A stretch of 64,000 bases of DNA, taken from NCBI GenBank assembly GCA_009929485.1, contig SAAJ01000011.1, positions 19,162 to 83,161 of the forward strand. The letters run 5' to 3'. Within the stretch, counting starts at the first letter, position 1. Each line of letters starts with the position of its first letter. The DNA is from Negativicutes bacterium (GTDB lineage Bacteria; Bacillota; Negativicutes; Anaeromusales; Anaeromusaceae). Shown piece after piece: positions 43,776 to 53,659 of this stretch. A program made the position numbers and the translations under genes. The notes beneath the pieces are model-generated. The model was not told the DNA's origin and made no database searches. It saw nothing but the letters and a program-made list of their open reading frames with translations.

Positions 43776-44339
43776 GCAATACACTCCTTTGCTTCCTTAT
43801 TCCATCTCCTTAAAAAACGGGATTTCAGCTTGTCTTCCTACTCATTGCCTTCCTGCGTCTTCTCGCCCCTCCTTTCCCGCTATACTTTGGAATGCAACAC
43901 GGCAAGCCGGCGTAACCCGGTTACCTATCATTTCGCAATTTAGTGTTATTTTTTAATATTTTATATTTTTTCTGTCTTTTCATGTATTCTACTTACGTAA
44001 CCAAATTCCTTCTCGTCCCTTATCCTTTTAACTACTCACGCAGACACACTACATCCTTTTCATTTCTTTATCTTTCTACTATTTACTCTCATTTTCGAGA
44101 TTTTTTTAAAAACAAAGCCTCATTTGCATCTACTTTGTTTTTTGTATACTTTTATGTATTTTTATTTTGCGCGCTATTTTCCGTAAAATTATGTATGAAA
44201 GACCTAATCTTCCCTATTTACCTCTGAGCGCATCTTATAGTATAATTAGGTAAATTTTGATGAAAAATAAGCAAAATCCCTTTCGCGTATTTCGTGTGTT
44301 TCGCGGCTTGTTTTATAAATTCTGGCATAACAAAAAAAA
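43776..44339. other. AT-rich non-coding spacer between lactate permeases 1 and 2
   Basis: No gene is visible in about 560 bases, much of it far richer in A+T than the flanking genes. It should contain the promoter of lactate permease 1. A 13-base palindrome GTAACCCGGTTAC (43912-43924) and TTGTATACTT (44142-44151) are possible regulator sites, but no full promoter could be assigned. Confidence 0.5.
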
Positions 44340-44368
44340 GAACGCCGCCGGCAAAACCGGCGACGCTC
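44340..44368 (-). terminator. Intrinsic terminator of lactate permease 2
   Basis: Minus-strand GAGCGTCGCCGG and GCCGGCGGCGTTC pair around TTTT and are followed by TTTTTTTTG. It is 20 bases behind the stop. Confidence 0.85.
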
Positions 44369-44388
44369 TTCCTTTTTAAACCGAACCT

Positions 44389-46029
44389 TTAAGGCAGGGG
44401 CGGTAACATCCAGTGCAGGAAATAGGCCTGCGAATAGGTCATTAAGGCAACGATGATGATCATCGCAATACTATGGGGCAAGGTAAAGCGGAAGATCGTT
44501 CCTTCCTGCCCTACCAGGCCGGTAGCTGCGGTCGCCACGGAAATACTCTGCGGCGAAAGCATTTTGCCGCAAACACCGCCGGACGAGTTAGCTGCAACCA
44601 TCAAATAGGGGTCGGCGCCGATTTGCTCGGCAGTCGTTCTCTGCAGCGACGAGAACAAGGCGTTGGACGAAGTGTCCGAACCAGTCAAGAACACGCCCAA
44701 CCAGCCAAGGATTGGCGCAAAGAGCGGGAACAAAGCTCCGGTCTTTGTGAAAGCCAGACCCATGGTAGCGCTCATGCCCGAATAGTTCATCAGATAAGCT
44801 AAGCCCAAGATCATGGCAATCGTTACAATCGGGAACATGAGAATACGAATGGTGCGGCCAAAGCAAGCAATCGCTCTGCCTACGCCATAATTAGGAATAA
44901 CAAAGAGAGACAAAATACCGGAAAGCAGAATGGCGGTACCGCCGGCAGACAACCAACCGAAGGTATAAACCGCACCATAAGGAGTTGTTTTCGCCACAAT
45001 CGGCACAGCCTTGGAAATTGCATTGTGCAAACCAGGCCAAGGAATATTGATGTTAGTGGCTCCCAAGACGCTTTTAACAGGGCCCCAGCCCCAAAGGAAG
45101 ACCATGATAGCCAACAGAATGTAAGGCATCCAGGCGCGAATAACTTCGCCCGAAGTATAGCGCAATTCTTCCTTACCAGCGCCGGTATCTTTTTCATCCG
45201 GGAAGCGCCAAATATTGGAGGGCTTCCAAAAACGCAAGAACAAACCTAAACCAACGATAGTTACGACAGCCGAGGTAATATCAGGCAGGTACGGGCTAAC
45301 ATAGTTTGCTGTATACCACTGGGTAACAGCAAAGCAGCCGCCGCCAACCAACAGGGCCGGCAATACTTCCATGGAACGCTTCCACCCGCTCATGGTAACT
45401 GCCACCCACAACGGCACGATGATGGACAAGAAAGGTAATTGACGACCAATAATCTGGCTGATATGCATGATATCCAATCCGGATACCTGAGCCGCAACAA
45501 TAACCGGGATACCAATCCCGCCAAAGGCCACAGGCGCCGTATTGGCAATCAAGCAAATCCCTGCAGCATACACGGGGTTGAAACCCAGACCCACGAGCAT
45601 GGCTGCGGTAATAGCCACCGGAGTGCCGAACCCGGCTGTACCTTCAATAAAAGAACCAAAAGCAAAGGCAACAAATAAGGCCTGCAAACGACGATCCTCA
45701 GTAATAGAAGCCAATGAGTTTTTAATAATTTCAAATTCGCCCGATTCTACAGTCATGTTGTAGACCCAAATCGCGGTGACTACAATCCAGACAATCGGGA
45801 AGATGCCGAAAGCAGCGCCACAAACGACCGAGTTAATTGCTAAACCGGCCGGCATGCCCCAAGCGGCAACCGCAACAACCAAAGCCGAAACGACGGCAGC
45901 AGCAGCGGCAAAATGGCCTGGAGTCTTTTTAACGCCCAGTAAAAAGAGCAAAATGTACAAGGGAATACCTGCCACGATAGCGGACAGAATAATATTCCCC
46001 ATGGGATCATAACCTTGTACCCATGTCAT
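44389..46029 (-). CDS. lldP: L-lactate permease, copy 2
   Basis: A 546-residue polytopic transporter beginning MTWVQGYDPMGNIILSAIVA. It shares with copy 1 long identical blocks such as GIFPIVWIVVTAIWVYNMTV and IEGTAGFGTPVAITAAML, the GSDTSSNALFSSLQR region and the C-terminal SGGVCGKMLSPQS. The two look like recent duplicates. Substrate is presumably lactate, though related glycolate is also carried in this family. It is flanked by a terminator and a 325-base spacer, so it is probably its own transcript. Confidence 0.93.
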   Translation of the reverse strand: MTWVQGYDPMGNIILSAIVAGIPLYILLFLLGVKKTPGHFAAAAAVVSALVVAVAAWGMPAGLAINSVVCGAAFGIFPIVWIVVTAIWVYNMTVESGEFEIIKNSLASITEDRRLQALFVAFAFGSFIEGTAGFGTPVAITAAMLVGLGFNPVYAAGICLIANTAPVAFGGIGIPVIVAAQVSGLDIMHISQIIGRQLPFLSIIVPLWVAVTMSGWKRSMEVLPALLVGGGCFAVTQWYTANYVSPYLPDITSAVVTIVGLGLFLRFWKPSNIWRFPDEKDTGAGKEELRYTSGEVIRAWMPYILLAIMVFLWGWGPVKSVLGATNINIPWPGLHNAISKAVPIVAKTTPYGAVYTFGWLSAGGTAILLSGILSLFVIPNYGVGRAIACFGRTIRILMFPIVTIAMILGLAYLMNYSGMSATMGLAFTKTGALFPLFAPILGWLGVFLTGSDTSSNALFSSLQRTTAEQIGADPYLMVAANSSGGVCGKMLSPQSISVATAATGLVGQEGTIFRFTLPHSIAMIIIVALMTYSQAYFLHWMLPPLP

Positions 46030-46354
46030 ACGTAACTACACCCCTCTTTATTTTGTTCTCTGTAGAACCGAGACTGCCAATACAGCTTTGGTTCTGTTCT
46101 GTTTTTGTTACCGTAATTAAGCGTAATCGACTGCCTCCTTTCTTAAAAAGTCGAGTCGTGACGCACGGTCTCCAACCACCTCTTTTCCTGCATAAAATCA
46201 CAACTCTATCCAAAAGCAAAATATAAATTGCTCTTAGAAACAAAGTAGGATATACCGCAAGCTTCGTCATACACAATAAATTTAATGTTTTCTCCATTTT
46301 CAAACACTTTAAGTTTTCGCTATGAAATACAAATCTCCTGCTTAAAAAACAACA
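46030..46354. other. Non-coding spacer upstream of lactate permease 2
   Basis: About 325 bases without a supported gene. It must hold the permease promoter, but no convincing -35/-10 pair was found on the minus strand. No riboswitch was recognised. Confidence 0.5.
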
Positions 46355-46411
46355 AAAATGCACAAAAATAAAAGAACGGCATTTAGCCGTTCTTTTATTT
46401 TTGTGCATTTT
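46355..46411. terminator. Perfect 26-bp hairpin, terminator behind the polyprenyl synthase
   Basis: The arm from AAAATGCAC to GAACGGC (46355-46380) pairs without mismatch with 46386-46411 around ATTTA. Runs of T on both strands make it bidirectional in form. It ends the gene at 46432 and shields permease copy 2. Confidence 0.85.
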
Positions 46412-46431
46412 CAAGGATTACAGCCCGTATA

Positions 46432-47400
46432 TCAGCATTTACGTAAATTTACAAAGTCCGCTACCTGACAAAAAGTTTCTCGGAAATTTTCCTTTAAACA
46501 ATCAGGCAGCACCTCTTTGGCCTGTTGCAAATACGCATCCACTTTGGCGTAAGCATAGGCAACACCGTCAGATGCATGCACTATGTCTAAAGCTTGCCGG
46601 ACTTCCTCATCATTCAGCACGACTTTTTGCTCGAGCAAGCTGCGCAAGCTGTCCCGCTCTTCCGCTACCGTCAAAGCTCGCAAGACCGGCAGCGTAATAA
46701 TCCCCTGCCGCAAGTCATTTCCGGCGGGCTTGCCAATTTGCGCGCTGGAAGCCGTCACATCCAAAATGTCATCAGTAATTTGAAAAGCCATCCCTAAGGC
46801 ATACCCATACTGGCGCATCCCATTAGTAGCTTCTTCGGTCAAGCCGGCGGACAGTGCTCCTAATTCACAGCTGGCGGCAATAAAGTCCGCTGTTTTTTTA
46901 GCAATCCGCGCATAATACTCTTGCTCGCTCTGGTCAAGCTGAAAAATGAACTGATTTTGAATGATCTCGCCTTCGCACATCGCACAAATAACATCGGCCA
47001 ATACACGCAGCATATTCTGATTCACCTGCGTAGCAATCAAAGCAAACGCTTTAGCAAATAAATAATCGCCTGTTAAAACCGACATCTGATTACCCCAAAG
47101 CGAATTGGCCGTTGGTCGCCCTCTCCTTGTATTGGAGGAATCCACTACATCATCGTGGACAAGCGTGGCCATATGAATCATTTCAATAGCTGTAGCCAGA
47201 GGCATCATGGTAGCCGGCTGGCCGCCACTGCTGCGAGCGCACAAAAAATAGAGCGCAGGACGCAACCGCTTGCCGCCGGCCTGCACTAGGTGATCGCTAA
47301 TTTTATGGACCAGATCCACCGGCGAATCCACCACCGAAAGCAACTCCGCTTCCAACGCCGCAAGATCTTGTTGAGCCAATGCAAAAAGTTCTTGATTCAT
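46432..47400 (-). CDS. Polyprenyl diphosphate synthase (heptaprenyl/octaprenyl type)
   Basis: A 322-residue all-helical prenyl synthase. The first Asp-rich motif is LVHDDVVDSSNTRRG and the second is QITDDILDVTAS; GGKRLRPALYFLCARSSGG is the usual upstream motif. It makes the long prenyl chain for menaquinone, the likely substrate of the UbiA enzyme at 38522. The ATG follows AGGTGA. It is placed between lactate permeases 2 and 3 without overlap, and no menaquinone methyltransferase is adjacent. Confidence 0.9.
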   Translation of the reverse strand: MNQELFALAQQDLAALEAELLSVVDSPVDLVHKISDHLVQAGGKRLRPALYFLCARSSGGQPATMMPLATAIEMIHMATLVHDDVVDSSNTRRGRPTANSLWGNQMSVLTGDYLFAKAFALIATQVNQNMLRVLADVICAMCEGEIIQNQFIFQLDQSEQEYYARIAKKTADFIAASCELGALSAGLTEEATNGMRQYGYALGMAFQITDDILDVTASSAQIGKPAGNDLRQGIITLPVLRALTVAEERDSLRSLLEQKVVLNDEEVRQALDIVHASDGVAYAYAKVDAYLQQAKEVLPDCLKENFRETFCQVADFVNLRKC

Positions 47401-47508
47401 CACGATCGTATCACCTACAAACAAAGTCTGCTTCTATAATACACTACCAGCCAAACAAAGTCCATACTCTGCCTATGGACCCTTCCTATGTAGCAATGAA
47501 AAAGCAAA

Positions 47509-47534
47509 CAGGATGGAAGACAGCTTCCATCCTG
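47509..47534 (-). terminator. Intrinsic terminator of lactate permease 3
   Basis: A CAGGATGGAAG stem with its perfect complement and a four-base loop; TTTGCTTTTTC follows on the minus strand. Confidence 0.75.
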
Positions 47535-47557
47535 CGCATCCTGTCGAAAATTACTGC

Positions 47558-49186
47558 TTAGTGCGGAATCATCCAGGACAAGAAATATGCCTGAGCATAA
47601 GTCATGATACAAACAATGATACACAACACGAAGGAGTGCATAACCGTAAAGTTAAACAAATCGCCTTCCTTGCCTACCAAACCGGTAGCAGCCGTAGCAA
47701 CAGCAATGGACTGAGGCGAGATCATTTTACCGGTTACACCGCCTGAAGAGTTGGCCGCAACCGTCAAAACGGGATCAACGCCAACCTGCTGCGCCGTAAC
47801 AGCCTGCAGGTTGCCAAAGAGAGCATTAGCCGAAGTATCAGAGCCTGTCAGGAACACGCCCAACCAGCCCAATACCGGTGCAAAGAAGGGGAACAAGCTG
47901 CCCGTGCCTGCCAAGAACAGACCCATGGTAGCGCTCATGCCAGAGAAGTTCATGATATAAGCCAAGCCTAAAACGCAAGGAATGGTAATCAAGGGCTTTT
48001 TCAACTGGCTGAAAGTACGGCCCAAGATAGAGAAATAACGGCTCGGTCCAACGCCCAGAACCATGGAGGAGAAAATACTTGCGAAAAGCAACGCCGTACC
48101 GGCGGCGCTCAACCAGTTGACTTTGAAGATAACGTCCATAGCTTTGGGGCTCTTCGCAATCGGAGCCACCTGGATAATGGCTTTATGCAAGCCAGGAACC
48201 AGCCATTTCAAGGTTACAGTGTCAAGCATGGACGCAACCGGCTTCAGACCCCAAAGAATAACCATAACCGTCAGGATGATGAACGGAGACCAAGCTTTGA
48301 TTACGGCAGCAGTAGAATCAGTTCCCTTAACCTGCAGCGTAGGAGCTTTTTCGTTTTCAAAGCGCCAGATCGTAGCAGGCTTCCACACCCGCAGGAACAG
48401 AGCCAGCGAAATGATCGCAGCCAAGGAGGACAAGATGTCGGGCAGTTCTGGTCCGAGGTAGTTCGAGGAGAACCACTGCAAACCAGCGAAGGAAACACCA
48501 GCCACCAAGCAAGCCGGCAGAACTTCCATGCAGGATTTCCAGCCAGCCATCAAGGTAACCAGCCAAATCGGAATAATGACGGAAAGGAAAGGCAGCTGAC
48601 GGCCTACCATGGCGCTGATTTGCATGGTATCTACGCCAGAAACCTGACCAGCAACGATAATCGGAATACCAATACCGCCGAAAGCAACCGGAGCCGTATT
48701 GGCAATCAAGCACAGACCAGCGGCATACAGCGGGTTGAAGCCCAGACCCACCAACATGCCGGCGGAAATGGCAACAGGCGTACCGAAACCGGCAGCACCT
48801 TCAAGGAACGCGCCGAAAGCGAAGGCAACCAAGAGGGCCTGCAGACGACGGTCATCCGTAATAGCGGCAATCGAGTTCTTAACGATCTCGAATTGTCCCG
48901 TTTCTACTGTAATATTGTAAATAAAAATAGCCATAATAACGATCCAGAAAATTGGGAAGATACCGTAAAGAGCGCCCACGCCAGTAACCGACAAGGCCAT
49001 GCCAGCAGGCATCTTATAGGCGAGAATCGCAATCAACACCGCCGAAGTTACAGCAACGGCGCCAGCGATGTGACCAGGAGTACGACGAATCGCCAGCATG
49101 TAGAAAATAATAATCATCGGAATAGCAGCTACTAACGAGGATAATGCCAAACTGCCCATGGGATCATACATTTGGGTCCATGTCAT
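47558..49186 (-). CDS. lldP: L-lactate permease, copy 3 (more diverged)
   Basis: A 542-residue LldP-family transporter beginning MTWTQMYDPMGSLALSSLVA. It keeps the family blocks AFGAFLEGAAGFGTPVAISA, GSDTSANALFGNLQAVTAQQ and ANSSGGVTGKMISPQSIAVA. It differs from copies 1 and 2 throughout, for example GAAGFG for GTAGFG, so it is an older paralogue. It could have a different affinity, direction or substrate. It has its own terminator, and a 350-base spacer lies upstream. Confidence 0.92.
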   Translation of the reverse strand: MTWTQMYDPMGSLALSSLVAAIPMIIIFYMLAIRRTPGHIAGAVAVTSAVLIAILAYKMPAGMALSVTGVGALYGIFPIFWIVIMAIFIYNITVETGQFEIVKNSIAAITDDRRLQALLVAFAFGAFLEGAAGFGTPVAISAGMLVGLGFNPLYAAGLCLIANTAPVAFGGIGIPIIVAGQVSGVDTMQISAMVGRQLPFLSVIIPIWLVTLMAGWKSCMEVLPACLVAGVSFAGLQWFSSNYLGPELPDILSSLAAIISLALFLRVWKPATIWRFENEKAPTLQVKGTDSTAAVIKAWSPFIILTVMVILWGLKPVASMLDTVTLKWLVPGLHKAIIQVAPIAKSPKAMDVIFKVNWLSAAGTALLFASIFSSMVLGVGPSRYFSILGRTFSQLKKPLITIPCVLGLAYIMNFSGMSATMGLFLAGTGSLFPFFAPVLGWLGVFLTGSDTSANALFGNLQAVTAQQVGVDPVLTVAANSSGGVTGKMISPQSIAVATAATGLVGKEGDLFNFTVMHSFVLCIIVCIMTYAQAYFLSWMIPH

Positions 49187-49540
49187 GTGTAGTCAACTTC
49201 CTTTCTCTAAACAGATAATGTTGTAAAAAAGCTTCGTCTTTTAGGAAAAATTGTGTTACCGCTTTGCTTCCTGCACCGTCAGCTGGAAAGAAGTTGCCCC
49301 GAGGAAAGGAGCTGTACGGCGCGCGCATAGGGTCTTCATCACCTCCCGTAAAAAATTCCCACTCCAAGTTGTATCTCATCTTTCGCACATTGAGCCTGCT
49401 AATGCGGTTTCAATGTCGCAATTTGCTTGCGAGCGAAAGCCTGATACCTTGCATTACAGAAAAAAACTGTATATCTAGTAATTAAGACGAAAAATGCACT
49501 ATTTTAAGAAAATTTAATGTAAAAAAAGAGTAAGAATAAA
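49187..49540. other. Non-coding spacer upstream of lactate permease 3
   Basis: About 350 bases with no recognised gene. A minus-strand frame of 54 codons (about 49164-49325) and a nested 27-codon frame preceded by GGGAGG exist, but neither resembles a known protein. The promoter of permease 3 was not identified. Confidence 0.5.
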
Positions 49541-49583
49541 GCCTGCTCCCTTTAGAAAGTCCTCTTCCTTCGGGGAAGCAGGC
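49541..49583 (-). terminator. Intrinsic terminator after the siroheme decarboxylase-like pair
   Basis: Minus-strand GCCTGCTTCCCC and GGGAGCAGGC pair (one bulge) around an inner AGGAAGAGGA region and are followed by TTTATTCTT. Confidence 0.7.
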
Positions 49584-49592
49584 ACCTTGCTC

Positions 49593-50072
49593 TTAAACTG
49601 ATTCGTGTTCGGCGAAATAACGCATGCTGGTCTTTTTCCACTCACGTGTGCTAAAGAGCATCGTATAGTTTCTTTCCTCTGCCTGCTCTGCAAGTTCCGC
49701 CGCTAAGGCGCAACATGCTTCCCTCGATTGGGAATGAAGCATGACGTAGAAATTATAAGGCCATTGCGGTGCGTTCTTCCTGGCGTAACAGTGTGTTACT
49801 GCCGGATGCGCCGCCATGATACTCCCTACTTGAGCCAAGCGCTCTTCTTCAACAATCCAGGCGCAAAGCGCATTGGCCGTATAACCGACTTCGCGGTGCC
49901 GAAGTACAGCGCCCATTTTACGAATACAGCCTCTTCGTTTCTGCTTTTGCAGACGCGTCAGCAGCTCTTCTTCGGAAATACCAATCCGCCTCGCCAATTC
50001 TAGATAAGGCTCCGGCACCAGAGGAAAATCATCCTGCATAGCTATGACAATTTTTCGATCAATTAGATCCAT
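49593..50072 (-). CDS. ahbB: Siroheme decarboxylase subunit AhbB-like (Lrp/AsnC fold)
   Basis: A 159-residue protein. A helix-turn-helix-like N-terminus (LARRIGISEEELLTRLQKQK) is followed by RGCIRKMGAVLRHREVGYTA and a C-terminal ferredoxin-like fold ending TSMRYF. This architecture is that of AhbA/AhbB and NirD/L/G/H proteins, which decarboxylate siroheme to 12,18-didecarboxysiroheme. It is paired with the ahbA-like gene 18 bases upstream. The rest of the alternative haem pathway (ahbC, ahbD) is not in the window. The alternative is an Lrp-type regulator. Confidence 0.82.
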   Translation of the reverse strand: MDLIDRKIVIAMQDDFPLVPEPYLELARRIGISEEELLTRLQKQKRRGCIRKMGAVLRHREVGYTANALCAWIVEEERLAQVGSIMAAHPAVTHCYARKNAPQWPYNFYVMLHSQSREACCALAAELAEQAEERNYTMLFSTREWKKTSMRYFAEHESV

Positions 50073-50090
50073 TTGCGGGCTTCCTCCACC

Positions 50091-50540
50091 TTACAACGTA
50101 AATTGCACGCTTACTTTATATTTTTCCGTAGCCGGCAGGCTCAGTACTTCTTCTACACCGGCCAAGGCGCGAATTGCTTCCAAAATACGAGTTTCCTCCG
50201 CTAAGCTCGGAGAAATAAGTGCAAACCAGAGGTTGTATTCCCCTTCGCGCTCATAATTGTGCGTTACGCCTGCATAAGCATTGATGGCCCTAGCTACTGC
50301 ATCCATTTGCACCGGCTGTACTTTAACCGCCACCAGCGTACTAACATACCCCAATTGGCGGGAGTCAAAAAACGCGCCTACGCGTCGCAAATAACCGTGG
50401 GTCTTAAGATAGAGCAATCGCTCCAGTACCGTCTGTTCCTGACATTGCAACCGCTCCGCCAAGACTTGAAAAGGCCGGCTTGCCAAAGGCAGGTCGGTCT
50501 GAAGAATATTCAACAGCTTTTTATCAAACTCTGTCAGCAT
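50091..50540 (-). CDS. ahbA: Siroheme decarboxylase subunit AhbA-like (Lrp/AsnC fold)
   Basis: A 149-residue protein with LTEFDKKLLNILQTDLPLAS at the start, RRVGAFFDSRQLGYVSTLVA in the middle and GVTHNYEREGEYNLWFALIS, the pattern of AhbA/NirD-like proteins. It shares the fold of the following gene, so the two probably form a heterodimer. The start is MLTEFD with GGAGAAG upstream; an earlier in-frame start adds 13 residues without family support. Confidence 0.82.
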   Translation of the reverse strand: MLTEFDKKLLNILQTDLPLASRPFQVLAERLQCQEQTVLERLLYLKTHGYLRRVGAFFDSRQLGYVSTLVAVKVQPVQMDAVARAINAYAGVTHNYEREGEYNLWFALISPSLAEETRILEAIRALAGVEEVLSLPATEKYKVSVQFTL

Positions 50541-50622
50541 GTCTTCTCCATTCAATTTCAAAACCAGACCAATATGCAAATATATAAGTCATCTTTGAAA
50601 TCTATTTTTCATGTGTTTTATT

Positions 50623-51246
50623 TTACAAAATAAGCTTAATTAAGTCAAGCAATTCTTGCCGGCCTTGACCATTTTGCGCCGAATAAGCCATCACTTCGGC
50701 TATTCCTTGCGTTTGCAATGATTTTCTCGCATTTGCTACCGCAGAGGCCACCTGATTCTTGCTAATCTTGTCTGCCTTCGTTAAAATCAGCTGTAACGGC
50801 AGTCCCTTATCCGCCAAGCGTCGAAACATTTCCACGTCGCTGGGCATGGGCGCATGACGAATATCAACCAATAGGCAAACCAAGCGCAAATACGGCGACT
50901 GCGTAAAATAATCTGCAATAAAGCGGCTCCAAATTTTACGTTTCTCCTGACCCGTTTTTGCATAGCCATAGCCAGGCAAGTCCACCAAATGGAAGGGGCG
51001 GCGCTCCTCCCCTTCCCGCATAAGCACTTTAAAAAAATTAATGGTTTGCGTTTTTCCCGGCGTGCCGCTAGTCCTGGCTAAGCCGCGATGGCGGCACAAC
51101 GAATTAATTAACGATGACTTACCGACATTAGAGCGACCAATAAAAGCCACCTCCGGCAGCGCCTCTTCCGGAAACTGGTCGCGCCGAACCGCCGAAGCGA
51201 CATACTGCGCCTGTATAATGTCCAACCGTTCTTTTTCTGAACTCAT
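50623..51246 (-). CDS. ysxC: Ribosome biogenesis GTP-binding protein YsxC/EngB
   Basis: A 207-residue TrmE-Era-EngA-type GTPase: GRSNVGKSSLINSL (G1), TSGTPGKTQTINFF (G2), DLPGYGYAK (G3) and LTKADK (G4). It acts in late assembly of the large ribosomal subunit. It lies two bases downstream of lon, the usual lon-ysxC pair of Firmicutes. Confidence 0.95.
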   Translation of the reverse strand: MSSEKERLDIIQAQYVASAVRRDQFPEEALPEVAFIGRSNVGKSSLINSLCRHRGLARTSGTPGKTQTINFFKVLMREGEERRPFHLVDLPGYGYAKTGQEKRKIWSRFIADYFTQSPYLRLVCLLVDIRHAPMPSDVEMFRRLADKGLPLQLILTKADKISKNQVASAVANARKSLQTQGIAEVMAYSAQNGQGRQELLDLIKLIL

Positions 51247-51248
51247 TC

Positions 51249-53576
51249 CTATTTCACCAATGCCTCTTTCAACACTTCATCCATGTGTTCTACTTCTACA
51301 AAACGAAGCTCCTTGCGGATGTCCGCCGGAATGTCTTCTAAATCACGACGATTTTCTTTAGGAAGAATAATTGTGCGAATGCCCAAACGATGAGCCGCCA
51401 GAACCTTTTCCTTAACGCCTCCTACAGGCAGCACCCGTCCCCGCAGTGTAATCTCGCCAGTCATCGCCAAGTCGCCCCTCACCGCACGTCCTGTCAAAGC
51501 CGAGATCACAGCGGTAGCCATGGTGATTCCTGCCGAAGGACCATCTTTGGGAATGGCGCCCTCTGGCAAATGAATATGCAAGTCTTTTTTGGCATGAAAC
51601 TCTTCGTCAATACCAAGTTCCTCGACCCTAGAGCGAATGTAGCTGACGCCAGCCTGAGCCGATTCCCGCATGACCTCGCCCAATTTACCGGTTAACAGCA
51701 AAGCGCCTTTGCCGTTAAGCACAGAAACCTCTACAGGCAGGACGTCACCGCCTACTTCCGTCCAAGCCAAGCCGGTACTGACGCCGATTTGATTCTTCTT
51801 CTCTGCTGGCGATTGACGGAAGCGTGGAATCCCCATATAGGTTTCCAAATTTTTCTCCGTCACCCGGATGCTTTTTTTCCTGTTTTGCACAATCTGCCTC
51901 GCTGCCTTGCGGCATAGGGTGGCAATGGTCCGTTCCAGGCCACGTACACCGGCTTCACGAGTGTATTCCCGAATCAAGCGCACCAATACCTTCTCCGGCA
52001 CATTCAGTTTACTGGGCTTCAACCCATTTTCCTTCAGCTGTTTCGACAAAAGGTACTGCTTGGCAATTTCCAGTTTTTCCTCTTCTGTATACCCGGCCAG
52101 ATGAATGACCTCCATACGGTCTAAAAGCGGCCGGGGAATGCTGTGCAGCACATTGGCAGTCACCATCCAAAGCACCTTCGACAAGTCAAAAGGAAGCTCC
52201 ACATAATGGTCGCTAAAGGTGTTGTTCTGTTCTGGATCCAGCACCTCCAGCAGCGCTGAAGACGGATCTCCACGGAAGTCGGCGTTCATCTTGTCGATTT
52301 CATCGAGCAAAAATACCGGATTCTTGCTGCCCGCTGTACGCATTCCCTGAATAATCCTGCCAGGCAACGCCCCGACATAGGTGCGCCGATGCCCGCGAAT
52401 CTCCGCTTCATCCCGAACACCGCCCAGGGAAATACGGACAAACTTCCGTCCCAACGAGCGCGCTACAGAGCGAGCCAAGGAGGTTTTACCCACGCCAGGC
52501 GGGCCCACCAGACAAAGGATCGGTCCTTTCATACTTTCCGTCAGTTGACGCACGGAAAGATATTCCAAAATACGCTCTTTAACCTTTTCCAGACCGTAAT
52601 GATCCTCATTCAAGATGGTTTCCGCCGCCGTAATATCCAATAAGTCTTCTGTTTCTTCCTTCCAAGGAAGCACCAGCACCCAATCTAGATAGTTGCGCAA
52701 AACCGCCGTTTCCGCCGTCATAGAAGGCATTTTTTCCAACCGGTCGATCTCTTTGGCGATTTTATCCGCTGTTTCCTTGGGCAGCTCCAACGCCGCCAAG
52801 CGCCGCCGGTATTCCTCCACCTCGGCCATACGCTCATCCTTGTCACCGAGCTCTTTTTGGATGGCCTTCATCTGTTCGCGCAGATAGTATTCTTTCTGCG
52901 TCTTTTCCATTTGCTTGCGCACTTGACCGCTGATCTTCTTTTCTAACTCAAGAATTTCCAATTCTCTGGCTAAAATATCGCAAAGCTTTTCCAGTCGTTC
53001 TTCTACGTCCAGCGCTTCCAAGAGCATTTGCTTATCTTCTAATTTCAATGCCAGATGGCTGGCAATCAAGTCCGCTAACCGCCCGCTTTCGTTAATGGAT
53101 AAAACAGAGACAAGAGTTTCCGGCGGAATTTTCTTGCTCAATTTAGCCCACTTTTCAAAAGCCTCTACCATGTTTCGCTTATAAGCTTCCACGGCGGGCG
53201 TCGCTTGTACATCCTCTGCGGCTTCGCTGACTTCTACTTGGAAAAACTCTTCCGTATCCAGGTACGACTCAATGCGAGCTCGCCGCAAACCTTCTACAAG
53301 CACACGAATCGTGCCGCCAGGAAGCTTCAATAATTGCTTAATCTCCGCCACCGTGCCGCAACGATAGATTTCTTCGGGCGTCGGCGTGTCAATTTGCGCA
53401 TCCATCTGGGTCGCCAAAACAATCTGACGCTCCGCAAGCATCGCCGCCTCAAGGGCCTTGACCGACTTTTCACGGCCCACATCCAAATGGATGATCATAT
53501 AAGGAAAAACCAAAATGCCCCGCAACGGCAGCAAGGGCAAGGTACGTTTTGCGTTAAAAATTTCTGCATTGTTCAT
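51249..53576 (-). CDS. lon: ATP-dependent protease Lon (LonA)
   Basis: A 775-residue LonA. The N-terminal LON domain begins [20 protein letters not shown], and a long coiled-coil segment follows. The AAA+ module has [19 protein letters not shown] (Walker A), FLLDEIDKM (Walker B) and [20 protein letters not shown]. The protease domain has [11 protein letters not shown] with catalytic Ser681 and a following Lys in the [14 protein letters not shown] block. It degrades misfolded and regulatory proteins. The cluster lon-ysxC next to clpX, clpP and tig is typical. Confidence 0.97.
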   Translation of the reverse strand: MNNAEIFNAKRTLPLLPLRGILVFPYMIIHLDVGREKSVKALEAAMLAERQIVLATQMDAQIDTPTPEEIYRCGTVAEIKQLLKLPGGTIRVLVEGLRRARIESYLDTEEFFQVEVSEAAEDVQATPAVEAYKRNMVEAFEKWAKLSKKIPPETLVSVLSINESGRLADLIASHLALKLEDKQMLLEALDVEERLEKLCDILARELEILELEKKISGQVRKQMEKTQKEYYLREQMKAIQKELGDKDERMAEVEEYRRRLAALELPKETADKIAKEIDRLEKMPSMTAETAVLRNYLDWVLVLPWKEETEDLLDITAAETILNEDHYGLEKVKERILEYLSVRQLTESMKGPILCLVGPPGVGKTSLARSVARSLGRKFVRISLGGVRDEAEIRGHRRTYVGALPGRIIQGMRTAGSKNPVFLLDEIDKMNADFRGDPSSALLEVLDPEQNNTFSDHYVELPFDLSKVLWMVTANVLHSIPRPLLDRMEVIHLAGYTEEEKLEIAKQYLLSKQLKENGLKPSKLNVPEKVLVRLIREYTREAGVRGLERTIATLCRKAARQIVQNRKKSIRVTEKNLETYMGIPRFRQSPAEKKNQIGVSTGLAWTEVGGDVLPVEVSVLNGKGALLLTGKLGEVMRESAQAGVSYIRSRVEELGIDEEFHAKKDLHIHLPEGAIPKDGPSAGITMATAVISALTGRAVRGDLAMTGEITLRGRVLPVGGVKEKVLAAHRLGIRTIILPKENRRDLEDIPADIRKELRFVEVEHMDEVLKEALVK

Positions 53577-53626
53577 TTACTACGTCCTCCTTTACGAGGA
53601 TTCTTTTTCTAAATCACATTATCAAG

Positions 53627-53656
53627 AAAGCCGGCAGGGTGCACCCTACCGGCTTT
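53627..53656 (-). terminator. Hairpin after clpX, possible terminator
   Basis: AAAGCCGG...CCGGCTTT flanks an inner GGGTGCACCC palindrome; only a short T-run (CTTTCTTGAT) follows. It may be a weak terminator or a stabilising hairpin between clpX and lon. Confidence 0.5.
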
Positions 53657-53659
53657 AGC

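Noticed and set aside
49593..50540. Pair of Lrp/AsnC transcription regulators
   Set aside because: Their length, pairing and motifs (ending MRYF; KMGAVLRHREVGY) fit siroheme decarboxylase subunits better; kept as an alternative within the entries.
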